This document shows positions 8,591-15,691 of a DNA stretch of 36,864 bases, in pieces; positions within the stretch are counted from its first letter, which is position 1, and the number at the start of each line of letters is the position of its first letter. The stretch comes from Bacteroidales bacterium (GTDB lineage: Bacteria; Bacteroidota; Bacteroidia; Bacteroidales; WCHB1-69), in the NCBI GenBank assembly GCA_017650305.1, contig JAGCFD010000058.1:1-36864 (forward strand), read 5' to 3'. A program made the position numbers and the translations under genes. Under the pieces are notes generated by a model. The model was given only the letters and a program-made list of their open reading frames with translations, was not told the origin of the DNA and did not search any database.

Positions 8591-10327
8591 TTAGAATGCC
8601 AGCATCGCCTGCTTAAGGTCTTCGATCTTCTTTTGAAGTTCAACCTTGAGAGCTGGAATCTCGCTGCGTCTGTTCACTTTAGTGGTAACGCTGAAGTAGA
8701 ACTTGATCTTCGGCTCCGTACCAGACGGGCGCACGGTCAGCTTGCTGCCATCCTTCAGGAAGAACTGAAGGACATTGGAACTGGGCAGATCCAACGGGCC
8801 GTTGGTGCCATAGCGATAGTCATAGTATTTCTGCAGCTGGACATCATGCATCTTGACAACCTCTACGCCGCCGATAGACTTAGGTGGTTTGGTGCGGAAT
8901 TTCTCCATCATCTGTCGAATCTCACTCAAACCATCTTGGCCTTTCTTGGTCAACGAAAGCAACCCTTCTTGATACAAGCCATATTTATAATAGATGTCAT
9001 CCAGAACCTCGGTCAGAAGTTTATGGTTCTCGCGATGGGTCACCTTATAGCAAGCGGCCATCTCGGCAATGAGGCAGCATGCAGACACAGCATCCTTGTC
9101 GCGTACAAAGTCGCCCACAAGATAGCCATAACTCTCCTCGCCGCCGACCAGGTAGGTAGCATCCTGTTCATGACTGCGGATAGTCTCGGCAATATATTTA
9201 AAGCCTGTCAGCACCTCATAGCAGTCGATATTATAATCGAGTGCAATAGCCTTGAGAAGGTCAGTGGTGACGATAGTCTTGACCACATACGGGTTTTTGA
9301 TAGCGTGTCCCTCCTTGAGCTTGTTTTCCAACACATAGTTAAAGAGCAGGGTGGCTGTTTGGTTGCCGTTCATCAGCTGCATCTCGCCATTGGCATTCCG
9401 CACGGCGATACCCACGCGGTCGGCATCAGGGTCGGTGGCCAGCACCAGATCGGCATTAATCTCATCGGCACACTGGAGAGCCAGTTTGAGGGCCTCGTGT
9501 TCTTCAGGGTTGGGATAAACAACTGTCGGGAAGGTGCCGTCGGGGATAGCCTGGGGCGCAACAACCGTCACATCCTTGAAACCATACATCTTCAGGGCTT
9601 GGGGAACAAGGGCGATACCCGTGCCATGCAGCGGGGTATAGACAATCTTCAGGTTTTTGCCTTTTTCGGATTTGGGCAGATGCAACGAGAGGCCTCGAAC
9701 ATGTTTCAGATAGATATCGTCTATCCTCTTTCCGATAACTTTCACCAGGTTAGCTTTGCGGCGCCACGAAACCATGCTGATGTCGGTGACTTTCTTCACC
9801 TCATCAAGCACCAGACGGTCATATGGGGCCACCAACTGACCGCCGTCATCGCCATACACCTTATAACCATTGTACTCCTTCGGGTTATGGGAAGCCGTGA
9901 TCATGACACCGGCTTGGCAATGCAACTCCCGAACGGCGAACGAGAGTTCCGGAGTAGGACGTATATCATCAAACAGAAACGTCTGGATACCATTGGCAGA
10001 AAAAATGTCTGCCGATATCTGCGCGAACTCACGACTCATAATACGAGAATCGTATGAGATGACAATTCTGGGATTTTCTTTTACCGTTGCATTCATAAAG
10101 TTGGCAATACCTTGTGCAGCGGCGCCCACCGTGTATTTGTTCATACGGTTTGTGCCGACACCGATGATGCCGCGCATACCCCCAGTACCAAATTCAAGGT
10201 CACAATAAAAGGCATCCTCCAAAGCCTTGGGATCCTCTTTTTGCATTCTTTTGATTTCATCTTTGGTCTCTTGATCATAAGCTCCGTTAAGCCATGTCTC
10301 AATTCTGCGTTTTGTATTATCGTCCAT
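8591..10327 (-). CDS. Phosphoglucomutase/phosphomannomutase (alpha-D-phosphohexomutase)
   Basis: This phosphohexomutase should interconvert hexose 1- and 6-phosphates. Motifs: the phosphoserine loop TASHNPKEYNG, the metal loop ATDPDADRVG, the sugar loop GGEESYG and the phosphate-binding RPSGTEPK near the C-terminus. I place the start at the ATG ending at 10327, giving 578 residues. A TTG in frame at 10348 would add seven residues, but it falls on the predicted transcription start, about 6 bp after the -7 box at 10354-10361. The length matches the long PgcA/Pgm2-like branch rather than the roughly 450-residue ManB branch. It is the first gene of a two-gene unit with the ADP-forming synthetase. 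It supplies sugar phosphates for polysaccharide synthesis or glycolysis. Confidence 0.93.
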   Translation of the reverse strand: MDDNTKRRIETWLNGAYDQETKDEIKRMQKEDPKALEDAFYCDLEFGTGGMRGIIGVGTNRMNKYTVGAAAQGIANFMNATVKENPRIVISYDSRIMSREFAQISADIFSANGIQTFLFDDIRPTPELSFAVRELHCQAGVMITASHNPKEYNGYKVYGDDGGQLVAPYDRLVLDEVKKVTDISMVSWRRKANLVKVIGKRIDDIYLKHVRGLSLHLPKSEKGKNLKIVYTPLHGTGIALVPQALKMYGFKDVTVVAPQAIPDGTFPTVVYPNPEEHEALKLALQCADEINADLVLATDPDADRVGIAVRNANGEMQLMNGNQTATLLFNYVLENKLKEGHAIKNPYVVKTIVTTDLLKAIALDYNIDCYEVLTGFKYIAETIRSHEQDATYLVGGEESYGYLVGDFVRDKDAVSACCLIAEMAACYKVTHRENHKLLTEVLDDIYYKYGLYQEGLLSLTKKGQDGLSEIRQMMEKFRTKPPKSIGGVEVVKMHDVQLQKYYDYRYGTNGPLDLPSSNVLQFFLKDGSKLTVRPSGTEPKIKFYFSVTTKVNRRSEIPALKVELQKKIEDLKQAMLAF

Positions 10328-10353
10328 AATGAAAGTGTTTAAAATCAAGATTG

Positions 10354-10384
10354 CAAAAGTAAAACTTTTATATCAAAAAACAAA
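10354..10384 (-). promoter_or_regulatory. Promoter of the phosphohexomutase unit
   Basis: On the minus strand a -7 box TACTTTTG (10354-10361) is preceded by TTTG (10381-10384) with 19-bp spacing, an exact match to the Bacteroidota -33/-7 promoter. It places transcription start near 10347 and so decides for the ATG at 10327. Confidence 0.85.
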
Positions 10385-10421
10385 GCATAGGACTGTAAAA
10401 GAATTAGAAAATAAAAGGTAA

Positions 10422-10700
10422 TTATATACATGATGGCACAAATATGATTGTGAAAACAGAACCTCTTTATTTGAGAGTGTTATGCAAAGAGTGGATATCG
10501 TACTTTGTGACAAGTGTCAGTTTATCAGATAATTACGACCTTTAACTTTTCTCTTGATAGAAAAGTTACAAAAGATCAAGCCGACATGAATGCCGCCCGC
10601 GTGCTTTATGGGCAGATGCCTCCCTAAAGCTCCCTAAGATTAAATGAAAACGATTGGTTTTGCCGTTGGTCTCATCTTTGTTGTGCCATCATGTATATAA
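10422..10700. mobile_element. 279-bp MITE-like unit with 20-bp perfect terminal inverted repeats
   Basis: The 20 bases at 10422-10441 are the exact reverse complement of 10681-10700, giving a bounded unit in the intergenic region between two divergent genes. Inside, AACTTTTCT (10544-10552) and AGAAAAGTT (10559-10567) form a hairpin, followed by ACAAAAGATCAAG, a type of sequence that I recall as recurrent in Bacteroidota intergenic DNA. No convincing coding frame is present. A target-site duplication is not visible next to the repeats. This fits a non-autonomous miniature element or a repeated intergenic cassette. Confidence 0.6.
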
Positions 10701-10747
10701 CTTCCAAATAAAAAAGTACAAGCAGACTATGCAAATGAAAAAAAATA

Positions 10748-10755
10748 TATATTTG
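10748..10755 (+). promoter_or_regulatory. Candidate -7 box for the DUF4332 gene
   Basis: TATATTTG fits TAnnTTTG and lies 84 bp before the ATG at 10840. No clear -33 element is found at the usual spacing, so this is a moderate call. Confidence 0.5.
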
Positions 10756-10839
10756 CGCCTGCTTTTCGCATCATGCGGGAGTAGGGAGAAGGCCGAAAAT
10801 CCCAAACAGAGTAAGCAAAACCTTTTTAACTTATAAAAC

Positions 10840-11247
10840 ATGGCATATAAAATTGATCAAATTGAAGGCATCGGCGGCGCTTACGCCGAAAAATTGAGCC
10901 AAGCAGGCATCAACACAACCGAAGAATTGCTGAACAAATGCGCAAAGCCTGCCGGCCGCACCGCCCTGGCAGAGGCCACCGGCATCAGCCCGAAACTCAT
11001 CCTCAAATGGGCCAACCATGCCGATCTCTTCCGCATCAAGGGTGTGGCAGGACAATTTGCTGAACTGCTGGAAGCCTCTGGCGTGGACACCGTCAAGGAA
11101 TTCCGCCATCGCGTGGCTGCCAACCTGCAACCCAAAATGGTTGAGGTAAACAACGTCAAAAACCTCTGCAATCGCGTGCCTTCCGTCAGCGAGTTAGAGA
11201 AGATGATTGACCAAGCCAAGGAACTCGACCCCATGATGGAGTACTAA
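10840..11247 (+). CDS. DUF4332-type helix-hairpin-helix protein
   Basis: A 135-residue cytoplasmic protein with two helix-hairpin-helix-like segments: IEGIGGAYAEKLSQAGINTTEELL at about 7-30 and IKGVAGQFAELLEASGVDTVKEF at about 67-89. This duplicated pattern, with a Lys- and Ala-rich helical linker, matches the DUF4332 family, whose fold is related to DNA-binding HhH domains of DNA polymerase and ligase type. The function is unknown; non-specific DNA binding is a reasonable inference. It is a single-gene unit between the MITE-like unit and a strong terminator at 11289-11323. Confidence 0.85.
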   Translation: MAYKIDQIEGIGGAYAEKLSQAGINTTEELLNKCAKPAGRTALAEATGISPKLILKWANHADLFRIKGVAGQFAELLEASGVDTVKEFRHRVAANLQPKMVEVNNVKNLCNRVPSVSELEKMIDQAKELDPMMEY

Positions 11248-11288
11248 ACAGAACCCTGTTTATAACTCACTGAGTGCAAATTTCCTAC

Positions 11289-11323
11289 ACGGAGATGTCC
11301 AAACCGACATCTCCGTTTTGTTT
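11289..11323 (+). terminator. Intrinsic terminator after the DUF4332 gene
   Basis: An 11-bp perfect stem, ACGGAGATGTC (11289-11299) with GACATCTCCGT (11306-11316), 6-nt loop, followed by TTTGTTTC. Confidence 0.9.
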
Positions 11324-11388
11324 CAAGCATCGGGAATACCATTGTAATCATCTGATTTATAGCATAAAAAAATAAATATCCGCATAGG

Positions 11389-11418
11389 TTGAATATTTAA
11401 AAAAAAAATGTACTTTTG
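11389..11418 (+). promoter_or_regulatory. Promoter of rpsT
   Basis: -7 box TACTTTTG at 11411-11418 with TTG at 11389-11391 and 19-bp spacing. The 5' leader of about 50 nt carries no obvious structure. Confidence 0.8.
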
Positions 11419-11474
11419 CCGCTCTAAATTTACAGCAAAAAATTCAATCACAAATATCACAAATCAAGTAAGAA

Positions 11475-11726
11475 ATGGCAAATCATAAGTCATCTATCAA
11501 AAGAATTAGAGCGAACGAGAAAAAGAGACTGGCTAACCGTTATTATTCCAAGACCATGCGTAATGCCTTGAAGGACATTCGTAACACTGAAGATAAGAAC
11601 GAAGCCACCCAGAAGTTGTCTGCTATGACATCCATGATTGACAAGCTTGCCAAGAAGGGTATGATTCATAAGAATAAAGCGGCCAACCTCAAGTCTGGTT
11701 TGATGAAGAAAATCAACGCTCTCTAA
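11475..11726 (+). CDS. rpsT: 30S ribosomal protein S20
   Basis: This 83-residue, strongly basic helical protein begins [22 protein letters not shown], the signature of ribosomal protein S20, which binds 16S rRNA during assembly of the small subunit. Length and the Ala/Lys-rich C-terminus ([18 protein letters not shown]) agree with the family. It has its own promoter and terminator and is therefore a single-gene unit, as is common for rpsT. Confidence 0.97.
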   Translation: MANHKSSIKRIRANEKKRLANRYYSKTMRNALKDIRNTEDKNEATQKLSAMTSMIDKLAKKGMIHKNKAANLKSGLMKKINAL

Positions 11727-11735
11727 TCTAACAAC

Positions 11736-11763
11736 GAAGGCTTCAACGCCTTCTTTTTTTTTT
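11736..11763 (+). terminator. Intrinsic terminator of rpsT
   Basis: GAAGGC (11736-11741) pairs with GCCTTC (11748-11753), followed by an uninterrupted run of ten Ts. The T-tract ends only 8 bp before the ATG of the next gene. Confidence 0.9.
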
Positions 11764-11771
11764 ATAGCTCC

Positions 11772-12194
11772 ATGGCGACAACCTTTCAATACTCCGTGCC
11801 AATCCAGGTCCGTATGAGCGACCTGGACCCTTTCGTGCATGTCAACAATGGCGCTCAGTGCCATTACTTTGACTTCGGACGGAGCAACTACCTGGAGCAC
11901 GTGCTGGGGCTGACTATCGACTGGGCCACCTTCGACCTGGTGCTGGTGCATGTGGGTATGGACTTCAAAGACAGCATCGGCTTCCACGACCAGATCGTCT
12001 GCGAGTCCAGAGTCGTCAGCATCGGCCACAAGAGTTTCCGCATGGAGCAGCAACTGCGCGACCTGCGCACAGGCATTGTCAAGACCACCTGCGAGTGCGT
12101 GCTCGCCGGCTTCGACCGAACCACGCTCCAAGCCATCCCCATTCAAGAGGAATACAAAACAAAGTTTCGCGCTTTCGAACATTTAGATGATTAG
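11772..12194 (+). CDS. Acyl-CoA thioesterase, YbgC/4HBT hotdog family
   Basis: A 140-residue single hotdog domain. The segment VRMSDLDPFVHVNNGAQCHYFDFGR at 13-37 is the 4-hydroxybenzoyl-CoA thioesterase motif, with Asp17 at the catalytic position and HVNN in the substrate loop. The protein should hydrolyse an acyl-CoA or acyl-ACP in the cytoplasm. Its ATG is 8 bp after the T-tract of the rpsT terminator, with no room for a separate promoter or a normal leader, so expression must come from readthrough or from a promoter within rpsT. It overlaps the next gene by 8 bp (12187-12194), so the two are coupled. Confidence 0.88.
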   Translation: MATTFQYSVPIQVRMSDLDPFVHVNNGAQCHYFDFGRSNYLEHVLGLTIDWATFDLVLVHVGMDFKDSIGFHDQIVCESRVVSIGHKSFRMEQQLRDLRTGIVKTTCECVLAGFDRTTLQAIPIQEEYKTKFRAFEHLDD

Positions 12195-12939
12195 CAAACA
12201 GAGAATTTCCGACATCCGCAAGCTGCATCAGAAGAAATTTCGCGATGCGGAGAGACGCTTCATTGTGGAAGGTCGCAAGAGCGTGGAGATGCTGCTGTCA
12301 TCAGCCTTCGTCGTGGAGGAGATCCTGACCACCGAGGCTTTCCACGCGCAATATCCGGGACTCTTTCAAGGGCAGGCGGTGACCTTCGGTTCACCCACAG
12401 ACTTGGAGCGCATCAGTGGCATGAGCACACCTCCGGAGGTGCTGGCCATCGCGTTACAGAAGCGCCCCGCCCCACCCTCTCCCAGCGGCAAGCAACCGTT
12501 GCTGGTCCTCGACCGCATCTCTGACCCGGGTAACCTGGGCACCATCATCCGCACCGCCGACTGGTTCAACATCCAACATATTGTCTGCTCCCCCGACTGT
12601 GTGGAGTTTTACAATCCCAAGACCATCCAGGCCACCATGGGTTCCTTCTGCTTTGTGGAGGTATCGTATCTGCCGCTTGTGCCATTTCTGCAAGAGGCCT
12701 CCCAGACGCGCCGCGTCTTAGGCACCTTCATGGATGGGCAGCCATTGGCCTCCATCGTGCCCCAGCCTGACGACATCCTCGTCATCGGCAACGAGTCGAA
12801 CGGCATCACGCCGGAGGTGGCCGCCCTCGTCACAGAGCGCATCACCATCACGAAAGTCCACCCCGGGCGGCCTTCTGCGGAGTCGCTCAACGCCGCCGTC
12901 GCCGCTGGCATCACGATGAGCCAACTGTTTGGGAGATAG
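12187..12939 (+). CDS. SpoU/TrmH-family RNA 2'-O-methyltransferase
   Basis: A 250-residue SPOUT methyltransferase that transfers a methyl group from SAM to a ribose 2'-OH of tRNA or rRNA. An N-terminal substrate-binding domain (about 5-95, with RFIVEGRKSVEMLL) precedes the knotted catalytic domain. Motif 1 DPGNLGTIIRTADWF at 113-127 contains the catalytic Arg122, motif 2 is VIGNESNGI at 199-207 and motif 3 SLNAAVAAGI at 233-242. The domain order is that of RlmB/TrmH; the exact nucleotide modified is not evident. It is translationally coupled to the thioesterase. The stop is 1 bp from the stop of the convergent DUF262 gene, with no terminator between. Confidence 0.93.
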   Translation: MISKQRISDIRKLHQKKFRDAERRFIVEGRKSVEMLLSSAFVVEEILTTEAFHAQYPGLFQGQAVTFGSPTDLERISGMSTPPEVLAIALQKRPAPPSPSGKQPLLVLDRISDPGNLGTIIRTADWFNIQHIVCSPDCVEFYNPKTIQATMGSFCFVEVSYLPLVPFLQEASQTRRVLGTFMDGQPLASIVPQPDDILVIGNESNGITPEVAALVTERITITKVHPGRPSAESLNAAVAAGITMSQLFGR

Positions 12940-12940
12940 G

Positions 12941-14032
12941 TTATTTCCCGCTCTTTCTTCTGTTACATTCTTTGCACAACATCTGGCAATTCTCCGCCAC
13001 GGTGCGCCCGCCTTCATGCCACGGCGTGATGTGGTCGGCCTCCATTTGTGACAACTCAAAATGGTGGCCACAATCGGCACAGACACCACCCTGTCGCTCA
13101 TAAGCCGCCAACTTCTGCGCTTCCGTGAAGGCCCGTATAGACAAGTACTTTTCCTTTCGGGTAAGAACATAAGGATAGATACCCGTCTTCTTCGTCACGT
13201 CATCGTCCAGAATAAGACGACTCACCTCTTCGTCAACCATCAATGGATCAAGCATCTCATCTTTGTAGTTTTTATAGAGCATACCCCAATCCACTCCTTT
13301 CATGATTTTCTTTCGCTCCTTGTTCGGGCGGAAAGAAGTTTCCACCCAAGTGATGACAGCATGGAAAAACTGCCATAGTGGGGCCGCGCTCGCATCGTGT
13401 TGATGGTTCGACATATAGACCTCGACATTGCCATCTGAGATCCAAGAGATAGCGGTTTCTAGGTAGTCTTGGCGGATAGCGGAGCCTGTGAGGTAATCGC
13501 TGGCAATTTTGGCCGCTGGGGCGCCGCTCTTGCTGAAGTAGCGTTTGGCATCGCTCACCCAACTGCCCGCATAGACAGCATTGCGCAGTTCCTGTTCCGT
13601 CAGTTCTTCACCCGCTATATTGATGGTCTTGAACCATTTGAGCTTTTCGCTGTCGGTCCCGCTACAAATGTAAACCTGCAGCTCGTAATTCAGAATCTGC
13701 TCCTGCTCATCGGGCTGTAGGTTGTGAAAATAGCGAAAGTCAAAGGCAAAGTCGCCGTTTACGTACTGACAGATGGAGATGGTACGCTGCTGACCATCGA
13801 TGATCTCGAAGGTGCCGTCCTCGCGCACGGCCCAGTACATTACATTGAGCGGGAATCCATGCGTGAGGGTGTCAATAACGGCATCGCGTTGTTTCTCCTT
13901 ATAGACGAACTCGCGCTGGAAGGGCGGGCGCACATCGAGGCGACCACCGTAGGCGCGCACGCCATGCTCGTTATTGTCCAGATAGCCAGCTGTCAGCTCT
14001 CGGACAGTGATTTTATGTAGTTCGATTTGCAT
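12941..14032 (-). CDS. DUF262 domain protein with C-terminal HNH nuclease domain
   Basis: A 363-residue protein with an N-terminal DUF262 (ParB-like/GmrS-type) domain: FQREFVYKEKQ at 38-48 and the IIDGQQR motif at 77-83, which in relatives binds or hydrolyses nucleotides. At the C-terminus is an HNH domain with zinc-binding Cys318/Cys321 and Cys353/Cys356, the Asp333-His334 pair and Asn348. DUF262 nucleases include GmrSD and SspE, which restrict modified or unmodified phage DNA. This protein is shorter and uses a classic HNH rather than DUF1524. The gene lies 8 bp after an adenine methyltransferase on the same strand, which suggests a restriction-modification pair. Function as the nuclease partner is inferred. 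Confidence 0.9.
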   Translation of the reverse strand: MQIELHKITVRELTAGYLDNNEHGVRAYGGRLDVRPPFQREFVYKEKQRDAVIDTLTHGFPLNVMYWAVREDGTFEIIDGQQRTISICQYVNGDFAFDFRYFHNLQPDEQEQILNYELQVYICSGTDSEKLKWFKTINIAGEELTEQELRNAVYAGSWVSDAKRYFSKSGAPAAKIASDYLTGSAIRQDYLETAISWISDGNVEVYMSNHQHDASAAPLWQFFHAVITWVETSFRPNKERKKIMKGVDWGMLYKNYKDEMLDPLMVDEEVSRLILDDDVTKKTGIYPYVLTRKEKYLSIRAFTEAQKLAAYERQGGVCADCGHHFELSQMEADHITPWHEGGRTVAENCQMLCKECNRRKSGK

Positions 14033-14040
14033 AATATGGA

Positions 14041-15195
14041 TTATTTAGAGGGCGTGTGCGGCACGTCCTTGGGGTTATTGTATGGAATCTCGTCTTCAGC
14101 CGCCAAAGGCAACGTGTTTTCGGGTTGTTCGTAAGGTTTTGGATGTTCGCCCTGTAGAGACGCGCCATGGCACGTCTCTACAACATCCCCTGTCGGTTTG
14201 CGACGACGGATGAGGATGCGGGAATAAACCCTCTTACTATTCAAAACAGCACATCCACCTCTATCTTCAACGTGAGGAGTGTATGGTACTATGCCATAGA
14301 ATTTATTGAGCCTGCTGTTTCCTGCACAAATTCCTATAATTTCAAATTGTTCTGGATTATATTTATCCATAAAAGTGATAGGAACACCTATAAAACCATC
14401 GTAATCCATAGGAATATCAACCGTTTTATCCACATTTATAGCATCATAATTATCATATTTTGGATAATCTTTAGGGTTATATGTTCTATATAAGATTAAA
14501 TTTTCATGTCGCTTCTGTATTTCCAAATTAGTGAACCAGTTCACGCCTGAAACACGAATCATACCTGCTCGATGGTCACCAGCAGTTGCTGTGTCTTCAT
14601 AACGGCTAAAAAAATGTCCAGCTCCGCCTTTAAAGCCATAACCCAACCAGATTTTGTTATCACGAATCAACGGAAAAAATTCTTTATTCGTAATTGCATT
14701 CTGATTACCGATTATCACAAACTTTTTCTCATACTTCATCAATTGTGCCACATATTCCCTGAATAGCGAGAACGGTGGGTTGGTGACCACGATATCGGCT
14801 TCTTTCAACAACTCAATGCACTCTTGGGAACGAAAGTCGCCATCGCCATTGAAATAGTGAATACCGATTTCCTCAGGATCAGGCACACGGTTGTTGTTAC
14901 GGTCGCCGAAATACTCTAACCAAATGGCCCGGTCAGAATCGTTCTTTGAAAAAAGGTCACGGTTTTGGTTCTTATAGCAGGTAGTGATGAGCTTTTTTAG
15001 CCCTAACTGTTCAAAGTTGAAACTGAAATAGTGGAAGAAGTTGCTCACACGCGGATCATCGCAATTACACAGCACTATCTTATCCTTAAAATGCTGTTTG
15101 TAATGCTTCAACTCATTCTCGATATCCACAAGTTGTGTGTAGAATTCGTCTTTCTTGGCTTTATTTGCTGCATGAAGGTTTATGTTTCCAGCCAT
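14041..15195 (-). CDS. EcoRI-type adenine-specific DNA methyltransferase
   Basis: A 384-residue protein of the M.EcoRI family, which makes N6-methyladenine. The start MAGNINLHAANKAKKDEFYT and the catalytic motif NPPF at 139-142, followed by FSLFREYVAQLMKYEKKFVI, are typical. Family sequence seems to end near residue 333 (SRILIRRRK). The last 50 or so residues form a Pro/Glu-rich tail, partly encoded by a palindromic repeat at 14154-14181. The 5' two-thirds of the gene look clearly more AT-rich than the neighbouring chromosomal genes, a sign of transfer. It is the first gene of a pair with the DUF262-HNH gene. No EcoRI-type endonuclease is present. Upstream lies a dense set of inverted repeats (15199-15417). 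Confidence 0.92.
   Translation of the reverse strand: MAGNINLHAANKAKKDEFYTQLVDIENELKHYKQHFKDKIVLCNCDDPRVSNFFHYFSFNFEQLGLKKLITTCYKNQNRDLFSKNDSDRAIWLEYFGDRNNNRVPDPEEIGIHYFNGDGDFRSQECIELLKEADIVVTNPPFSLFREYVAQLMKYEKKFVIIGNQNAITNKEFFPLIRDNKIWLGYGFKGGAGHFFSRYEDTATAGDHRAGMIRVSGVNWFTNLEIQKRHENLILYRTYNPKDYPKYDNYDAINVDKTVDIPMDYDGFIGVPITFMDKYNPEQFEIIGICAGNSRLNKFYGIVPYTPHVEDRGGCAVLNSKRVYSRILIRRRKPTGDVVETCHGASLQGEHPKPYEQPENTLPLAAEDEIPYNNPKDVPHTPSK
14154..14181. repeat. Palindromic repeat GTAGAGACG...CGTCTCTAC inside the methyltransferase gene
   Basis: GTAGAGACG (14154-14162) and CGTCTCTAC (14173-14181) are inverted copies around a near-palindromic centre containing CCATGG; one base pair is mismatched. 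Short palindromes of this GTAGAGACG type are, from memory, dispersed in many bacterial genomes. Here the element lies in frame within the 3' end of the coding region. Confidence 0.8.
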
Positions 15196-15198
15196 AAT

Positions 15199-15417
15199 GA
15201 TTGATAGTTTTGCAAGGCTATCAATCGCAGAACGGATAAAATGAAGCGTGGGCCTCGTTATCCGTTCGACAGGTGTCTACCAAACCCCCACGCCCAATAA
15301 GTACTACCCACGCTTGCTGCGCGAGCATTAGTACACTATTCTTGGCATGGGTATCTAACAACACCTACAAGATATTATTTCTGTGGTTCAATATTCGTTT
15401 GGTAGACTTTGTCGAAC
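15199..15417 (-). promoter_or_regulatory. Nested inverted repeats upstream of the methyltransferase: candidate structured leader
   Basis: Several exact complementary pairs are packed here. GATTGATAG (15199-15207) pairs with CTATCAATC (15218-15226); GAACGGATAA (15230-15239) with TTATCCGTTC (15258-15267); an imperfect arm of about 21 bp at 15264-15285 pairs with 15397-15417 (TCTACCAAAC/GTTTGGTAGA core); GTACTA (15301-15306) with TAGTAC (15329-15334). In addition AAGCGTGGG (15244-15252) can pair with CCCACGCTT (15307-15315), a long-range contact between two loops. Stems two and three share bases, so they are mutually exclusive. As 5' leader RNA of the methyltransferase operon this could be a switch; as DNA it could be a recombination site. 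No known RNA family was recognised. Confidence 0.55.
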
Positions 15418-15422
15418 GCGAA

Positions 15423-15448
15423 ATAATAGCTAATGCTTTGGTTTATAA
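15423..15448. repeat. Imperfect direct repeat, left copy, flanking the DUF3990 trio
   Basis: The 26 bases match 16378-16403 at 22 positions. The right copy covers the start region of the first gene of the trio, so the left copy may be the remnant of a second, lost gene start or a boundary repeat of the module. Confidence 0.55.
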
Positions 15449-15466
15449 TATGTTATTTAAAAAATC

Positions 15467-15691
15467 TTACTTTGTGTTATCTCTATTAGTTTTTAATTCT
15501 TTTTCTAAAACGTCATATATGTACACCGGGCTTTGGAAATAAAGGCCGGTTTCCTTATTGCTCAGATTTTCGAAGGTCCTGGAATTGTAAAATGTATCCA
15601 TCGCCTCCATAATGGACATTTTCCTCTTTTCCACCAACATCGTGATCACATCCCGTGCCGTACATTCGTTCATATAGTCCATCTCGCTCAT
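15467..15691 (-). CDS. Small helical protein of the DUF3990/DUF3791 module
   Basis: A 74-residue acidic, helical protein (ARDVITMLVEKRKMSIMEAMDTFYNS near 12-37, then YFQSPVYIYDVLEKEL near 51-66). I recognise the layout from small proteins that accompany DUF3990 genes in Bacteroidota and Firmicutes, where it is usually left as hypothetical. It has no signal peptide or membrane span. Its start overlaps the DUF3990 stop by 4 bp (15688-15691), so the two are translationally coupled. A role as antitoxin or accessory subunit is a guess from the arrangement. Confidence 0.75.
   Translation of the reverse strand: MSEMDYMNECTARDVITMLVEKRKMSIMEAMDTFYNSRTFENLSNKETGLYFQSPVYIYDVLEKELKTNRDNTK

Noticed and set aside
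7865-10057. A 730-residue open frame on the + strand
   Set aside because: It runs antisense through the phosphohexomutase and acyl-CoA synthetase genes, both with full catalytic motifs. Its translation has no recognisable domain and is rich in His and Gln, as expected of a shadow frame.
10654-10836. A 60-residue frame with a lipobox-like LLFASC
   Set aside because: It crosses the right inverted repeat of the MITE-like unit and the predicted promoter of the DUF4332 gene, and lacks a plausible mature protein.
15199-15417. Integron attC site or tmRNA
   Set aside because: The arms do not fit the attC core consensus (RYYYAAC/GTTRRRY) and no integrase is present; no tmRNA acceptor stem or tag reading frame is visible.
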